Below the pieces are notes generated by a model, which was given only the letters and a program-made list of their open reading frames with translations, searched no databases and was not told the DNA's origin. Source: an uncultured Pelagimonas sp. (GTDB lineage: Bacteria > Pseudomonadota > Alphaproteobacteria > Rhodobacterales > Rhodobacteraceae). From it: a stretch of 64,000 nucleotides of DNA. Location: assembly GCF_947498515.1 (NCBI RefSeq), contig NZ_CANMKO010000002.1, positions 1-64,000 on the forward strand, read 5' to 3'. The translations under genes were made by a program, and so were the position numbers. Shown here in pieces: positions 1 through 8,305 of the stretch (its first letter is position 1; every line of letters starts with the position of its first letter).

Positions 1-77
1 TGGCGCGGTTGACGGGGCTCGAACCCGCGACCCCCGGCGTGACAGGCCGGTACTCTAACCATCTGAGCTACAACCGC
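1..77 (-). tRNA. tRNA-Asp (GTC)
   Basis: Read on the minus strand this folds as a complete 77-nt tRNA. The acceptor stem pairs GCGGTTG with CAACCGC, followed by discriminator G and an encoded CCA at 1-3. The anticodon stem is CCGGC/GCCGG around the loop CTGTCAC, so the anticodon is GTC (Asp). The T arm carries GGTTCGAGCC. No other RNA gene is visible beside it. Confidence 0.96.
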
Positions 78-348
78 TCACTGCCGCCTGACCGTATTGG
101 CCGTGGCGTGAGAGGGCTTTTAGGGTTAGGTCCGGGTGCCGTCAAGCAGATTTCCCAACCTTTTTGCAGCTAATTTCACTTGGGGAAAAATTGCGCTGAA
201 AACCGCCCCTAGGGCACCGTGTCATCGCGGCCACGATGCGAGCATCCCGCCACATTTTTGACAAAATCACCTTGCGCATCAAGCGGATGACAGGCTCTTG
301 TCTATCCTATCTGCTTTTTCCGCCATTTTCTGCCAAGGATGGCCCCCT

Positions 349-1116
349 ATGACTGTTTTTTCCCGCCGGACCTTTGTGTCCGCTGGTACCGCTGCGTGCG
401 TGTTGTCGCAGCCAACCCTTGCCGAAGCCGCAGCCCCTGCGATTTCGCTTCCTAAAGACGTGGCCCGCCGAGATGCGGCCACGGTGATGGCGGTGAAAAC
501 CAGCACGCCGGTTGTGGCCATGACCTTTGACGACGGGCCCCATCCCAGCCTGACCCCAAAGCTATTGGATATGCTCAAGTCGCGAAATCTGCGCGCTACG
601 TTCTATCTTATTGGGAATCGTGTCGTGACCTGGCCCGATATCGTCAAACGCATCGCCGATGAGGGCCATGAGATCGGCAATCACAGCTGGTCGCACCCGA
701 ATCTTGCGAAACGGTCGAATAGTTCGGTTTTGTCGGAAATCGACCGCACCACTGATGCGATTTACAAGGTGACCGGGCGGCCACCCGTCACGTTCCGCCC
801 CCCCTATGGGTCCTTCACCAAGCGTCAGCGCCTCATGCTCTATAATGAACGCAACCTGCCGACGATTCTATGGTCGGTGGATCCGGAAGATTGGCGTCGT
901 CCCGGTGCCAGCGTCGTGGCCAAGCGAATCCTGCGCCATTCCCGCCCCGGAGCGATCATCCTAAGCCATGACATCCAAAAAGGCACCGTGCGGGCCATGC
1001 CCAATACCTTTGATGGGTTAACGGCGCGTGGCCTTAAGTTTGGCACGGTTAGTCAGATGATGGGCTGGCCGCTTTGGCAGCAACGCAACTTTCGCCGGGT
1101 GGTGAGCAAGGGGTAA
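349..1116 (+). CDS. Secreted polysaccharide deacetylase (NodB-type)
   Basis: A 255-residue carbohydrate esterase family 4 protein that should remove acetyl groups from a cell-wall or exopolysaccharide amino sugar. The NodB signature is complete: TFDDGPH at residues 59-65 (catalytic base and metal Asp), NHSWSH at 111-116 (metal His), RPPYG at 150-154, and LSHDI at about 205-209 (catalytic His). The N-terminus has SRRTF followed by a hydrophobic stretch, which suggests Tat export. I chose ATG 349 over the in-frame TTG at 298 because AAGGA lies 9 bases upstream and the longer form would bury the signal peptide. It stands alone between tRNA-Asp and a convergent gene. The polysaccharide substrate cannot be told from sequence. 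Confidence 0.88.
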   Translation: MTVFSRRTFVSAGTAACVLSQPTLAEAAAPAISLPKDVARRDAATVMAVKTSTPVVAMTFDDGPHPSLTPKLLDMLKSRNLRATFYLIGNRVVTWPDIVKRIADEGHEIGNHSWSHPNLAKRSNSSVLSEIDRTTDAIYKVTGRPPVTFRPPYGSFTKRQRLMLYNERNLPTILWSVDPEDWRRPGASVVAKRILRHSRPGAIILSHDIQKGTVRAMPNTFDGLTARGLKFGTVSQMMGWPLWQQRNFRRVVSKG

Positions 1117-1144
1117 GCCCCCTGCCCGCCTTGGCGACGCGTGT

Positions 1145-1705
1145 TTAGAAAAAGTTCTGTTCGTACTTCCAATTGTCGGCGTCCGGCGTCACCGAATCGA
1201 GATCGTAATCATTGTCGATGAGGTGCTGAGCCGTTGCGCTGCCCATTTTGGCGGCCTTGTCGATAATTTGCCGCCCGGCGTCTTGATCCATGGCGACGCC
1301 GCGCCCGCGCATCAGATCAAGCCCATAGTTAAACGCCGCAACCTCTGAGCCAAGTTCCATGGCGCGGCGGTCCAACTCGGCGGCGGCTTTGGGGTTTTCC
1401 GGCGCGCCAAGGCCGTTGTCTTCCATCCAGCTTAGCCACGTCATGCCCTGAACGTCGCCATTTTGGCTCAGCTCCTCAAAAATCTCGCGGGCGACAGCAT
1501 GGTTGCCTTCTTTCGCGGCCCCGTAACCGATGATTCCCATCATGGGATGGCGTTCGCCATAGCGCATCCGATCAAGCGCGCCGCGCATCGACAATTCTTC
1601 GGGGTTCAAAACCCCATCATCGTCACCGGGATCATAGTTTTCGGTGGTAAAGGTCTGGGCGCTGACCGGAGCGGCCAAGCACAGCATGAAAATGAATCGC
1701 AACAT
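1145..1705 (-). CDS. Secreted Sel1/TPR-like repeat protein
   Basis: A 186-residue protein with a clear signal peptide (MLRFIFMLCLAAPVSAQ) and helical repeats of Sel1 type, for example the stretches around AKEGNHAVAREIFEEL and AAFNYGLDLMRGRGVA. Such repeats usually bind other proteins in the periplasm; no partner is suggested here. The start at 1705 has AGGAGG 6-8 bases upstream, while the open frame continues to 1840 through a terminator hairpin, so the longer form is unlikely. It lies downstream of the membrane-bound regulator gene on the same strand but is separated from it by that terminator. Confidence 0.7.
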   Translation of the reverse strand: MLRFIFMLCLAAPVSAQTFTTENYDPGDDDGVLNPEELSMRGALDRMRYGERHPMMGIIGYGAAKEGNHAVAREIFEELSQNGDVQGMTWLSWMEDNGLGAPENPKAAAELDRRAMELGSEVAAFNYGLDLMRGRGVAMDQDAGRQIIDKAAKMGSATAQHLIDNDYDLDSVTPDADNWKYEQNFF

Positions 1706-1735
1706 GGGGTGTCCTCCTATCTTTGCGCCAGACAA

Positions 1736-1767
1736 GCAAAAACGGCCCTGACAGGTGTCAGAGCCGT
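1736..1767 (-). terminator. Rho-independent terminator after the winged-helix gene
   Basis: On the minus strand ACGGCTCTGACA pairs with TGTCAGGGCCGT (one mismatch, loop CC), followed by TTTTT. It lies 45 bases after the stop of the winged-helix regulator gene and just before the RBS of the Sel1-like gene. Confidence 0.8.
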
Positions 1768-1811
1768 GCAAGAGAGATGCAAAAGTTTTGCAAAATCGAT
1801 GTTCTGGTGGG

Positions 1812-2609
1812 TTAGCCCGCGATTCTATAGCCTTGACCATGAACCGTTTCGATCAACTCGGCCTCGCCCAGTTTGCGACGCAGCCCGAGTAGATGTTGAT
1901 CAAGCGCGCGAGAGTTGGGCATGTAATCCCGCCCCCACCCGGCGTCATAAAGCGCGTCCTTGCTTACCACCTCACCGGGATGATCGGCCAGCTTGCGCAA
2001 GATCGCGATATCACGGGCGGTGAGCTGTTCTTCGGTGCCGTTAACGACGCAACTGCTTCGGCGTGGGTTGATTGTAACGGGCCCAATGGCAAAGCTTTCG
2101 GGATCAGTCGGGATTTCGGGACGGCGGCGCAGCAGCCAGAAAAACCCAATCACCACAACCAACAACACGGCGATGATCACATAGAACCAGACCATGACCT
2201 TTTCAAAATAGGCAAAATACGGGTCGTCGGCCGAGGCCGGCGTGCCCATCGCTTCGGCATCGAGCACAAGGCACAGGGCCGGTTCCGAGCGGCAATGATA
2301 CAGGCGGTCCGGCGATAGCGTGCTAGCTACGGTTTTGCCCGCCCCGGCAGTTTGGCTGATGGCGCGCAGCTCCGCCTCGTTATTGAGCACAATAGAATCG
2401 CTATGATGGGGCACGCCATTTGGTGGGAAAATCACCTGACCGGCATCATCCCAGCGGATCACCCCAAGCAATTCAGGGGTTTCGGCAATGTGTAGCCGCG
2501 TTTCCTGCACGGTTTTGGGCAGTTTTTGCACCATTTCATCAACCGGAGCCGCCAGTGCTGCTCCCGACCACAACGCCAGAAGCGCCCCAAGTGAAAGTAT
2601 CTGTTTCAT
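1812..2609 (-). CDS. Membrane-anchored winged-helix regulator with C-terminal DNA-binding domain
   Basis: A 265-residue protein with an N-terminal signal sequence (residues 1-21), a putative periplasmic domain (about 22-137) with two cysteines (106 and 113), one transmembrane helix (about 138-160, followed by LRRRP), and an OmpR/PhoB-type winged helix at about 175-265 (LTARDIAILRKLADHPGEVV, then LDQHLLGLRRKLG and ETVHGQGYRIAG). The layout implies sensing in the periplasm and DNA binding in the cytoplasm, as in ToxR or CadC, but with the domains in reverse order. Start 2609 has AAGG at good distance; an in-frame ATG at 2642 lacks an RBS. Target genes are unknown. The two cysteines may form a disulfide (inference). 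Confidence 0.78.
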   Translation of the reverse strand: MKQILSLGALLALWSGAALAAPVDEMVQKLPKTVQETRLHIAETPELLGVIRWDDAGQVIFPPNGVPHHSDSIVLNNEAELRAISQTAGAGKTVASTLSPDRLYHCRSEPALCLVLDAEAMGTPASADDPYFAYFEKVMVWFYVIIAVLLVVVIGFFWLLRRRPEIPTDPESFAIGPVTINPRRSSCVVNGTEEQLTARDIAILRKLADHPGEVVSKDALYDAGWGRDYMPNSRALDQHLLGLRRKLGEAELIETVHGQGYRIAG

Positions 2610-2759
2610 AAAACCTTGGCTTCTACCTTGGGCTATTGTCATTTTCGCGCTAGGCTAAGAGGTCGCAGCAAGAAAGACCATGCGGCAAAGGTCGGCCCTT
2701 TACCCCGGCCCCTGCTTTTCCTATATGTTTTTCTCAAGAATAACTCGGAAGGACCGGCA

Positions 2760-3122
2760 ATGACTGATGCCAGCCCCCAAATGGAAGGCGCGCCGCTGAT
2801 TGCGCCGTCTAGCACAGAGCACCCGCTGCACGACACAATTGTCGAGGCCTGCCGCACTGTGTTTGACCCGGAAATCCCGGTGAATATCTTTGATCTTGGT
2901 TTGGTTTATACCGTTGAGATCAATGATGAAAACGAAGTGCGCGTTATCATGACCCTGACCGCGCCGGGCTGCCCCGTGGCGGGCGAAATGCCGGGCTGGG
3001 TACAAGAGGCGATTGAGCCGGTGCCTGGTGTGAAACACGTCGATGTCGAGCTGACATGGGAACCGCCCTGGGGCATGGAAATGATGTCAGACGAAGCACG
3101 GCTTGAGCTGGGATTCATGTAA
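2760..3122 (+). CDS. sufT: SufT-like iron-sulfur assembly protein (DUF59/MIP18)
   Basis: A 120-residue DUF59 protein. The family core is intact: DPEIPVNIFDLGLVY, then TLTAPGCP with the single reactive cysteine, then a C-terminal aromatic patch (ELTWEPPWGMEMMS). Relatives act in late maturation of Fe-S proteins. Its length fits the short SufT class rather than the longer PaaD. The start at 2760 has GGAAGGA upstream; the open frame back to 2616 has no RBS. sufA lies 1.5 kb downstream on the same strand, separated by the cyclase-like/DUF3307 pair. The main suf operon is not in this window. Confidence 0.85.
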   Translation: MTDASPQMEGAPLIAPSSTEHPLHDTIVEACRTVFDPEIPVNIFDLGLVYTVEINDENEVRVIMTLTAPGCPVAGEMPGWVQEAIEPVPGVKHVDVELTWEPPWGMEMMSDEARLELGFM

Positions 3123-3171
3123 GAAGGCCTTTTCACTTCCTTTTTAGAAAAGAAAGTGATATGACTTCCTC

Positions 3172-3780
3172 ATGACCCTCACCGTTCTTACTGGCGATAT
3201 CGTCGATTCCACAAAACTAGACAGCGCTGCGCTGGACCGGGCTATGGAGGCTTTGTCTGACGCGGCGCTTGTCATTTCCGCTTGGGACAGCGCTCCTTGC
3301 CTCTTTGGCCGCAATAGCGGCGATGGTTGGCAATTGGCGCTGGGCACTCCATCGCGCGGATTGCGAGCTGCGCTATATATACGGGCCTGCTTGCGACGCC
3401 TCGACAAGACCATGACGACCCGTATCGCAATCGCGACCGCAGAGGGCCAGCTCCCCGATAACCTAGACATCAATAGCGCACATGGGCCGGTTTTTGTGTC
3501 TTCGGGCCGGTTGTTGGATCGCATTTCGGGTCATACCCATATGGCGCATGCCGCGGGTGGAGCGTTGAATGCCACCGTGGTGCTAGCCGATCACATTGCA
3601 CAGGGGTGGACGCAGGCACAAGCGCGCTCCTTGTGTGAACTATTGCCCCCCGATGCCGGACCGCGCGAAGACGCGGCAAAGCGGTTAGGCGTGTCGCGCC
3701 CCGCCGTCAACCAAGCGCTTTGGGGCGCAGGTTTTCCGGCGCTTGATCAAGCCATCAAAGATTGGGAACACCCAAGATGA
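3172..3780 (+). CDS. Cyclase-fold (class III-like, SatD-like) protein with C-terminal HTH
   Basis: A 202-residue protein with no clear named family. The N-terminal 120 residues resemble class III nucleotide cyclases in motif order: GDIVDST at 8-14 (first metal Asp), NSGDGW at 48-53 (second metal Asp), TRIAIATAEG at 83-92, then GPVFVSSGRL at 105-114. In active cyclases the last motif has Asn followed by Arg for transition-state binding; here Phe replaces the Asn, so catalysis is doubtful. Residues about 168-188 (AAKRLGVSRPAVNQALWGAG) look like a helix-turn-helix. SatD-family proteins have a similar start. It ends 37 bases before a DUF3307 membrane protein gene, a likely partner. The RBS is weak. 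Confidence 0.6.
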   Translation: MTLTVLTGDIVDSTKLDSAALDRAMEALSDAALVISAWDSAPCLFGRNSGDGWQLALGTPSRGLRAALYIRACLRRLDKTMTTRIAIATAEGQLPDNLDINSAHGPVFVSSGRLLDRISGHTHMAHAAGGALNATVVLADHIAQGWTQAQARSLCELLPPDAGPREDAAKRLGVSRPAVNQALWGAGFPALDQAIKDWEHPR

Positions 3781-3817
3781 AACCGAAAACACTTCCTTTG
3801 CGGCAAAGAAGGTGAAT

Positions 3818-4564
3818 ATGCTACCTCTTCCGATTGATCCGGCTGTTGCCCAAAGCTTTGCGGCGCTGTTGTTGGCCCATGTTCTGGCTGATTTTACATT
3901 TCAGACCAATTGGATGGTGCAGCACAAGCAAAAACCCATGGTGTTGCTGCTGCATATTGCGGTGGTCTTTGTCTTGTCGACTGTTTTTCTTGGCGGGATA
4001 TGGCAGGTGGCATTGGTCGTGGCGCTGGCGCATTTGGTGATTGATGCGATCAAAACATGGGCGCTTCCGGCCCAGATACGCAGCAGCCTAACGGCGTTTA
4101 TGATCGACCAAGGGGCCCATATGATCACGCTGATCTGTGCGGCGGTCTGGTGGCCCGGCGCGATTTCCCAAGGGATATGGGCCGATTACGCGCCGATCGC
4201 CCTGCCCCCGGTGATCCTTTTGGCGGGGTTTATCACATCGGTCACTGCAGGTGGCTATGTTGTCGGAATGTTAACCGCGCGCTATCAAGCTGTGGCCGAC
4301 ATCCCCGAGGTCGGGTTGCCCGACGCCGGGCGCTTGATAGGCTGGCTGGAACGCAGCATGATTTTCTTGCTGGTGCTAATTGGTCAGCCCGGCGGCGTCG
4401 GTTTTTTGATCGCGGCCAAGTCGGTTTTACGGCTCGACACCGCCAAACAAGGCCGCCAAGCCAGTGAATATGTCATTATCGGCACCATGGCGTCCTTTGC
4501 TTGGGCGCTGGGCGCAACATATAGCACGCTTGCCCTTCTTGAGATTGCATCGCGCGTGCCCTAA
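3818..4564 (+). CDS. DUF3307 integral membrane protein
   Basis: A 248-residue protein with about six or seven transmembrane helices. Polar residues recur inside the first helices: HVLADFTFQTNWMVQHK near the N-terminus, HLVIDAIK, and DQGAHMITL. The spacing of His and Asp suggests a buried metal or active site, but no activity is established for DUF3307. The C-terminal half has LIGWLERSMIFLL, then GFLIAAKSVLR. ATG 3818 has AAGAAGG at 5 bases; an in-frame ATG at 3743 inside the previous gene is less likely. It follows the cyclase-like gene and the pair is probably co-transcribed. Confidence 0.72.
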   Translation: MLPLPIDPAVAQSFAALLLAHVLADFTFQTNWMVQHKQKPMVLLLHIAVVFVLSTVFLGGIWQVALVVALAHLVIDAIKTWALPAQIRSSLTAFMIDQGAHMITLICAAVWWPGAISQGIWADYAPIALPPVILLAGFITSVTAGGYVVGMLTARYQAVADIPEVGLPDAGRLIGWLERSMIFLLVLIGQPGGVGFLIAAKSVLRLDTAKQGRQASEYVIIGTMASFAWALGATYSTLALLEIASRVP

Positions 4565-4593
4565 ATAGGAAGTCTGAGGAAAAGAGGTATCCT

Positions 4594-4977
4594 ATGTTCA
4601 GCATTCCGGGAAAACAGGCCGTGTCCATGACCCCAGCGGCGGTCAAACAGATTTCGCGCTTGATGGAACGTGACGGGCGTCACGGGCTGCGCATTGGCGT
4701 CAAGAAGGGCGGCTGTGCGGGCATGGAATACACCATGGACTATGTTGATACCGCCGACCCCAATGACGAAATGGTCGAACAGGATGGTGCACGGGTGATG
4801 ATCGCCCCGATGGCGCAGATGTTCCTTTTCGGAACCGAGATTGATTATGAAACTTCACTTTTGGAAAGCGGCTTTAAGTTCCGCAATCCCAACGTGACTG
4901 ACGCCTGCGGATGCGGTGAATCGATCAAATTCAAGGATGTGTCCGAACTAGAGGCCGAACGGCAAGGCGACGCCTAA
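4594..4977 (+). CDS. sufA: A-type iron-sulfur carrier SufA/IscA
   Basis: A 127-residue HesB/IscA-family protein that carries or transfers Fe-S clusters to apoproteins. The three ligand cysteines are present: C41 in GGCAG, and C105 and C107 in the C-terminal ACGCGES. The length and the LRIGVKKGGCAGMEY core match the family. The start has AAGAGG upstream. It lies 29 bases after the DUF3307 gene and ends facing the convergent oxygenase gene 10 bases away, with no obvious terminator. SufA, IscA and ErpA types cannot be separated by sequence alone; sufA is used because sufT is nearby. Confidence 0.88.
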   Translation: MFSIPGKQAVSMTPAAVKQISRLMERDGRHGLRIGVKKGGCAGMEYTMDYVDTADPNDEMVEQDGARVMIAPMAQMFLFGTEIDYETSLLESGFKFRNPNVTDACGCGESIKFKDVSELEAERQGDA

Positions 4978-4987
4978 ATTCAAAACC

Positions 4988-5884
4988 TTACGAGCCACTC
5001 TTAAGGTGAACGTAGGTCTCGTTAAACCGTTTTTGCAAATGGTCCCCGGCGCGAATGACCTGATCCGACCCCAAGGGCGCGACATTGGTGTCGTGGTTGG
5101 GGTTGAAAAACAGCGGCACCGATATGCGCTCCTGAGCTGAGCCTTTGACCCGGTGGAGCGTCGCCTTGACCCGGCCCTTGGTCCACATCTCGAGCATCTC
5201 ACCGAAATTGATGATGAACGCGCCCGGTTCCGCTTGAACCGGGAACCAGGTGCCATCGTTTAATTGGACCTCAAGCCCCGGCACGCCATCGGTGCCAAGC
5301 AGGGTCAAGCAGCCATAGTCCGTATGCGCGGCAATGCCAAAATCCTTGTCCCCGGCCCAAACCGGCCGTGGCGGATAGTAATTGCCTCGCAAAAGGGCCA
5401 TGGGTCGGTCAAACTTATCGTCAAAATAGTGCGACTCCTGACCAATGGCGGCGGAAATCCCGCGTAAAATATCCATCGCGACCGCAAGAGCCGACTGGTA
5501 ATAGGCCTCGATCACCGGTCTAAAATCGGCCGGATCAGAGGGCCACAGGTTGGGCGCATAGACCGATAGATCGCTACCCGGAATTTCAAAGCCACAGTCA
5601 AAAACCTGTTTGTAATCGGGGTTTGCATTCGGATCGACCTGCTCGGCCTTGGGCGCGCCCCATCCCCGGTTTGAACCCGTTTCCGCCATGTCGATTTTGC
5701 GTTTTTCCGCTTCTGGCAGGGCAAAAAATGTACGATAGGTGTCAATCACCGCACGAAACTGTTCCGATCCAATGGCCGTGTTATACAAAACAAGAAACCC
5801 GGTCTCCTCTGCACCGCGACGCAACGCGTCAAGAGTGTCGGCATCACGGGCTGCGATCTTTTGGGCATCCAATCTCGGGATCAT
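4988..5884 (-). CDS. 2-oxoglutarate/Fe(II)-dependent oxygenase (isopenicillin N synthase family)
   Basis: A 298-residue non-haem iron oxygenase. The facial triad is visible as H187 and D189 in AAHTDYGCLTLL and H244 in ATLHRV; R253 in ERISVPLFF is placed to bind 2-oxoglutarate. The N-terminal DIOX_N-type region contains FFALPEAEKRKID and SNRGW. Members oxidise small molecules using 2-oxoglutarate and O2; the substrate is not evident. ATG 5884 with AGGAGG 7 bases upstream is preferred to the upstream ATG at 5926. It is divergent from tpiA (108-bp shared upstream region) and convergent with sufA. Confidence 0.82.
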   Translation of the reverse strand: MIPRLDAQKIAARDADTLDALRRGAEETGFLVLYNTAIGSEQFRAVIDTYRTFFALPEAEKRKIDMAETGSNRGWGAPKAEQVDPNANPDYKQVFDCGFEIPGSDLSVYAPNLWPSDPADFRPVIEAYYQSALAVAMDILRGISAAIGQESHYFDDKFDRPMALLRGNYYPPRPVWAGDKDFGIAAHTDYGCLTLLGTDGVPGLEVQLNDGTWFPVQAEPGAFIINFGEMLEMWTKGRVKATLHRVKGSAQERISVPLFFNPNHDTNVAPLGSDQVIRAGDHLQKRFNETYVHLKSGS

Positions 5885-5992
5885 ACGCTTTCCTCCTGCC
5901 CGTGTTTCATGGCATGACATATCCAAACGCGCAACTGGGCTTGACCAGCATCACCGCCCGGCGATGATAGCGCCAACAAAGCAGGAGATTCC

Positions 5993-6736
5993 ATGAGACG
6001 TAAACTCGCCGCTGGCAACTGGAAGATGAACGGCACCACCGCTGCATTAGCCGAAATCAAGGCCATGACAGAGGAGGTCACAGGTGACATCGATGTGTTG
6101 ATCTGCCCCCCTAGCCCGTTGATTACAGGGGCCAAATCCGTTTCCGGCGACATTGCCATTGGCGGGCAAGATTGCCACGCAAAACCCTCGGGTGCACATA
6201 CGGGTGATATTTCCGCCGCGATGCTCGCCGATGTCGGAGCCAGCCATGTGATCCTTGGCCACTCCGAACGCCGCGCCGATCACGACGAACAAGACGACGA
6301 TGTGCGCGCCAAAACCATCGCCGCGTGGGAGGCCGATCTAATCGCGGTTGTTTGCGTTGGTGAAACCCTCGCGGAACGAGAAGCGCAAAACACGCTAGAT
6401 ATCATCGGCGGCCAATTGGCGGGCTCGATCCCGGATGGGGCCACGGGTTTGAACCTTGTTGTGGCTTATGAACCGGTCTGGGCCATTGGCACCGGCAAAG
6501 TCCCCACCACCGACCAAATCGGTGAAGTGCATGATTTCATCCGTGCCAAACTTGAGCGCCGCTTTGGGGCCGGTGTTGGCCGCTCGGTTCGCCTGCTCTA
6601 TGGCGGTTCGGTCAAAGCCTCCAACGCCGATGAAATTTTTGCGGTATCCAATGTCGATGGGGCTTTGGTGGGCGGCGCGTCCCTTACGGCCGCGGATTTC
6701 AACCCAATCATCAAGGCCTTAAACGCCAGCCTGTGA
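5993..6736 (+). CDS. tpiA: Triosephosphate isomerase
   Basis: A 247-residue enzyme that interconverts dihydroxyacetone phosphate and glyceraldehyde 3-phosphate in the cytosol. All active-site motifs are present: NWKMNG with K11, LGHSERR with H90, [12 protein letters not shown] with E160, and the phosphate loop [10 protein letters not shown]. Full family length. GGAGATTCC precedes the ATG. It is monocistronic here: a perfect hairpin lies 12 bases after the stop, and the next gene is convergent. The upstream region is shared with the oxygenase gene. Confidence 0.97.
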   Translation: MRRKLAAGNWKMNGTTAALAEIKAMTEEVTGDIDVLICPPSPLITGAKSVSGDIAIGGQDCHAKPSGAHTGDISAAMLADVGASHVILGHSERRADHDEQDDDVRAKTIAAWEADLIAVVCVGETLAEREAQNTLDIIGGQLAGSIPDGATGLNLVVAYEPVWAIGTGKVPTTDQIGEVHDFIRAKLERRFGAGVGRSVRLLYGGSVKASNADEIFAVSNVDGALVGGASLTAADFNPIIKALNASL

Positions 6737-6747
6737 TGCAAACAAAA

Positions 6748-6767
6748 GTGAGGGGTTAGCCCCTCAC
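6748..6767 (+). terminator. Hairpin after tpiA
   Basis: GTGAGGGG and CCCCTCAC form a perfect 8-bp stem around TTAG directly after tpiA. No T-run follows, so it may protect the 3' end or end transcription with Rho. Confidence 0.5.
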
Positions 6768-6887
6768 ACTCCCCGGAGTTTATCCGGCAAGACAAAGACA
6801 ATACCCCGTTTCATTTCGGCAGGTAACCTCCCTCCTCCACAAAACAAAACGACGCCCCAATTTGGAACGTCGCCTTGCCAGTTTCGT

Positions 6888-6916
6888 AAAAAGAGCGCGC
6901 GGTAGCGCTCCTTTTT
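6888..6916 (-). terminator. Terminator of the dct transporter operon (bidirectional form)
   Basis: GAGCGC/GCGCTC stem around a short loop, flanked by A5 on one side and CTTTTT on the other, so it can act on both strands. It lies 9 bases after the dctM stop on the minus strand and also closes off read-through from tpiA. Confidence 0.85.
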
Positions 6917-6924
6917 GAGTGCGA

Positions 6925-8301
6925 TTAGTTGGTGATGATCTCTGGGCCCATGAACTTGGTCGGCAGATATGTCGACAGCCATGGAATGTAGGTCACCATG
7001 ATCAGGAAGACGAAGAGCACAGCCAAGAATGGCAGCGCCGCGCGCACAACCCGCATCATTGGCATGCCCGCCACCCCTGAGGTCACAAACAGGTTGAGAC
7101 CGACCGGAGGTGTGATCATGCCGATTTCCATGTTGACCACCATGATGATGCCGAGATGGATTGGGTCGATGCCCAACTCAATCGCGATTGGGAACACCAG
7201 AGGTGCCACGATCACGATCAGACCCGACGGTTCCATGAACTGGCCACCGATCAACAGGATGATGTTGACGATCACCAGGAACATCACCGCGCCAAATCCA
7301 ACATTGATCATCGCACCGGCGATCTGTTGTGGGATTTGCTCATCAGTGAGAACATGCTTCAGGATCAAAGCGTTGGCGATAATGAACATCAAGGTGATGG
7401 TCAGTTTGCCCGCTTCAAACAGCGTGTCTTTGGTGTCCTTGTGGAAGAACGCCGTCACAATCGCGATGGGTTTGGACAACAGGGATTTGTTTGGCGCGCC
7501 GTCTTTGCCCGCCAAAGGCCCCATATCGCGGTAGATGAAGTTGGCGATGAAGAAGGCATAGATCGCCGCCACCGCCGCCGCTTCTGTGGGGGTAAAGATA
7601 CCGCCATAGATGCCGCCCAGAATGATCACGATTAGGAACAGGCCCCAAATCGCATCAAAACCGGATTCGAACACCTCGCCCCAACCGCGCCATTCGCCTT
7701 TGGGCAGGCTTTTGACCCGCGCAATGACATAGATGGTGATCATCAGCATGGTGCCCGCCAAGAGGCCCGGAATGACGCCCGCAAGGAACATCCGTCCGAC
7801 CGAGACTTCGACCGCAGAGGCATACACAACCATCACGATCGAAGGTGGGATCAAGATACCCAAGGTCCCCGCGTTGGCGATAACGCCGGCGGCGAAGTCT
7901 TTGGTATATCCGACCTGACGCATCCCGGCGATGACGATAGAGCCGATGGCGACAACCGTTGCCGGGCTAGAGCCGGACAGCGCCGCAAAAAGCATACAGG
8001 CAAAGACACCCGCAATCGCCAGTCCACCGTGAAAATGCCCAACAATGGCAATGGAAAAGCGGATGATCCGCCGCGCCACACCGCCCGTCGACATAAAGGA
8101 CGAGGCCAGAATAAAGAACGGGATCGCCAGAAGCGTGTAGTGGCCCGCCATCGCTTGGAAAAAGCTTTGCGCAACAGCGCTCAGCGAGGTGTCAGACAAC
8201 ACCAAGAGGAAAAGGATGGAGGAAAAGCCCAATGACACCGCGATTGGCACACCAATCAGCATCAGGCCAATGACCATCATGAAAAGAATTGCGACATCCA
8301 T
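6925..8301 (-). CDS. dctM: TRAP transporter large permease DctM
   Basis: A 458-residue membrane protein, the ion-coupled translocation subunit of a tripartite (TRAP) dicarboxylate transporter. Twelve or so hydrophobic helices are visible; DctM-type stretches include GVPIAVSLGFSSI, the GSSPATVVAIGSI region, and near the C-terminus ITPPVGLNLFVTSGVAG. It is somewhat longer than the usual 425-435 residues because of a polar cytoplasmic loop near KDGAPNKSLLSKP. It starts 4 bases after dctQ, so the two permeases are coupled. Specificity for C4-dicarboxylates is inferred from the adjoining dctBD and the DctP sequence. Confidence 0.93.
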   Translation of the reverse strand: MDVAILFMMVIGLMLIGVPIAVSLGFSSILFLLVLSDTSLSAVAQSFFQAMAGHYTLLAIPFFILASSFMSTGGVARRIIRFSIAIVGHFHGGLAIAGVFACMLFAALSGSSPATVVAIGSIVIAGMRQVGYTKDFAAGVIANAGTLGILIPPSIVMVVYASAVEVSVGRMFLAGVIPGLLAGTMLMITIYVIARVKSLPKGEWRGWGEVFESGFDAIWGLFLIVIILGGIYGGIFTPTEAAAVAAIYAFFIANFIYRDMGPLAGKDGAPNKSLLSKPIAIVTAFFHKDTKDTLFEAGKLTITLMFIIANALILKHVLTDEQIPQQIAGAMINVGFGAVMFLVIVNIILLIGGQFMEPSGLIVIVAPLVFPIAIELGIDPIHLGIIMVVNMEIGMITPPVGLNLFVTSGVAGMPMMRVVRAALPFLAVLFVFLIMVTYIPWLSTYLPTKFMGPEIITN

Positions 8302-8305
8302 GGGA

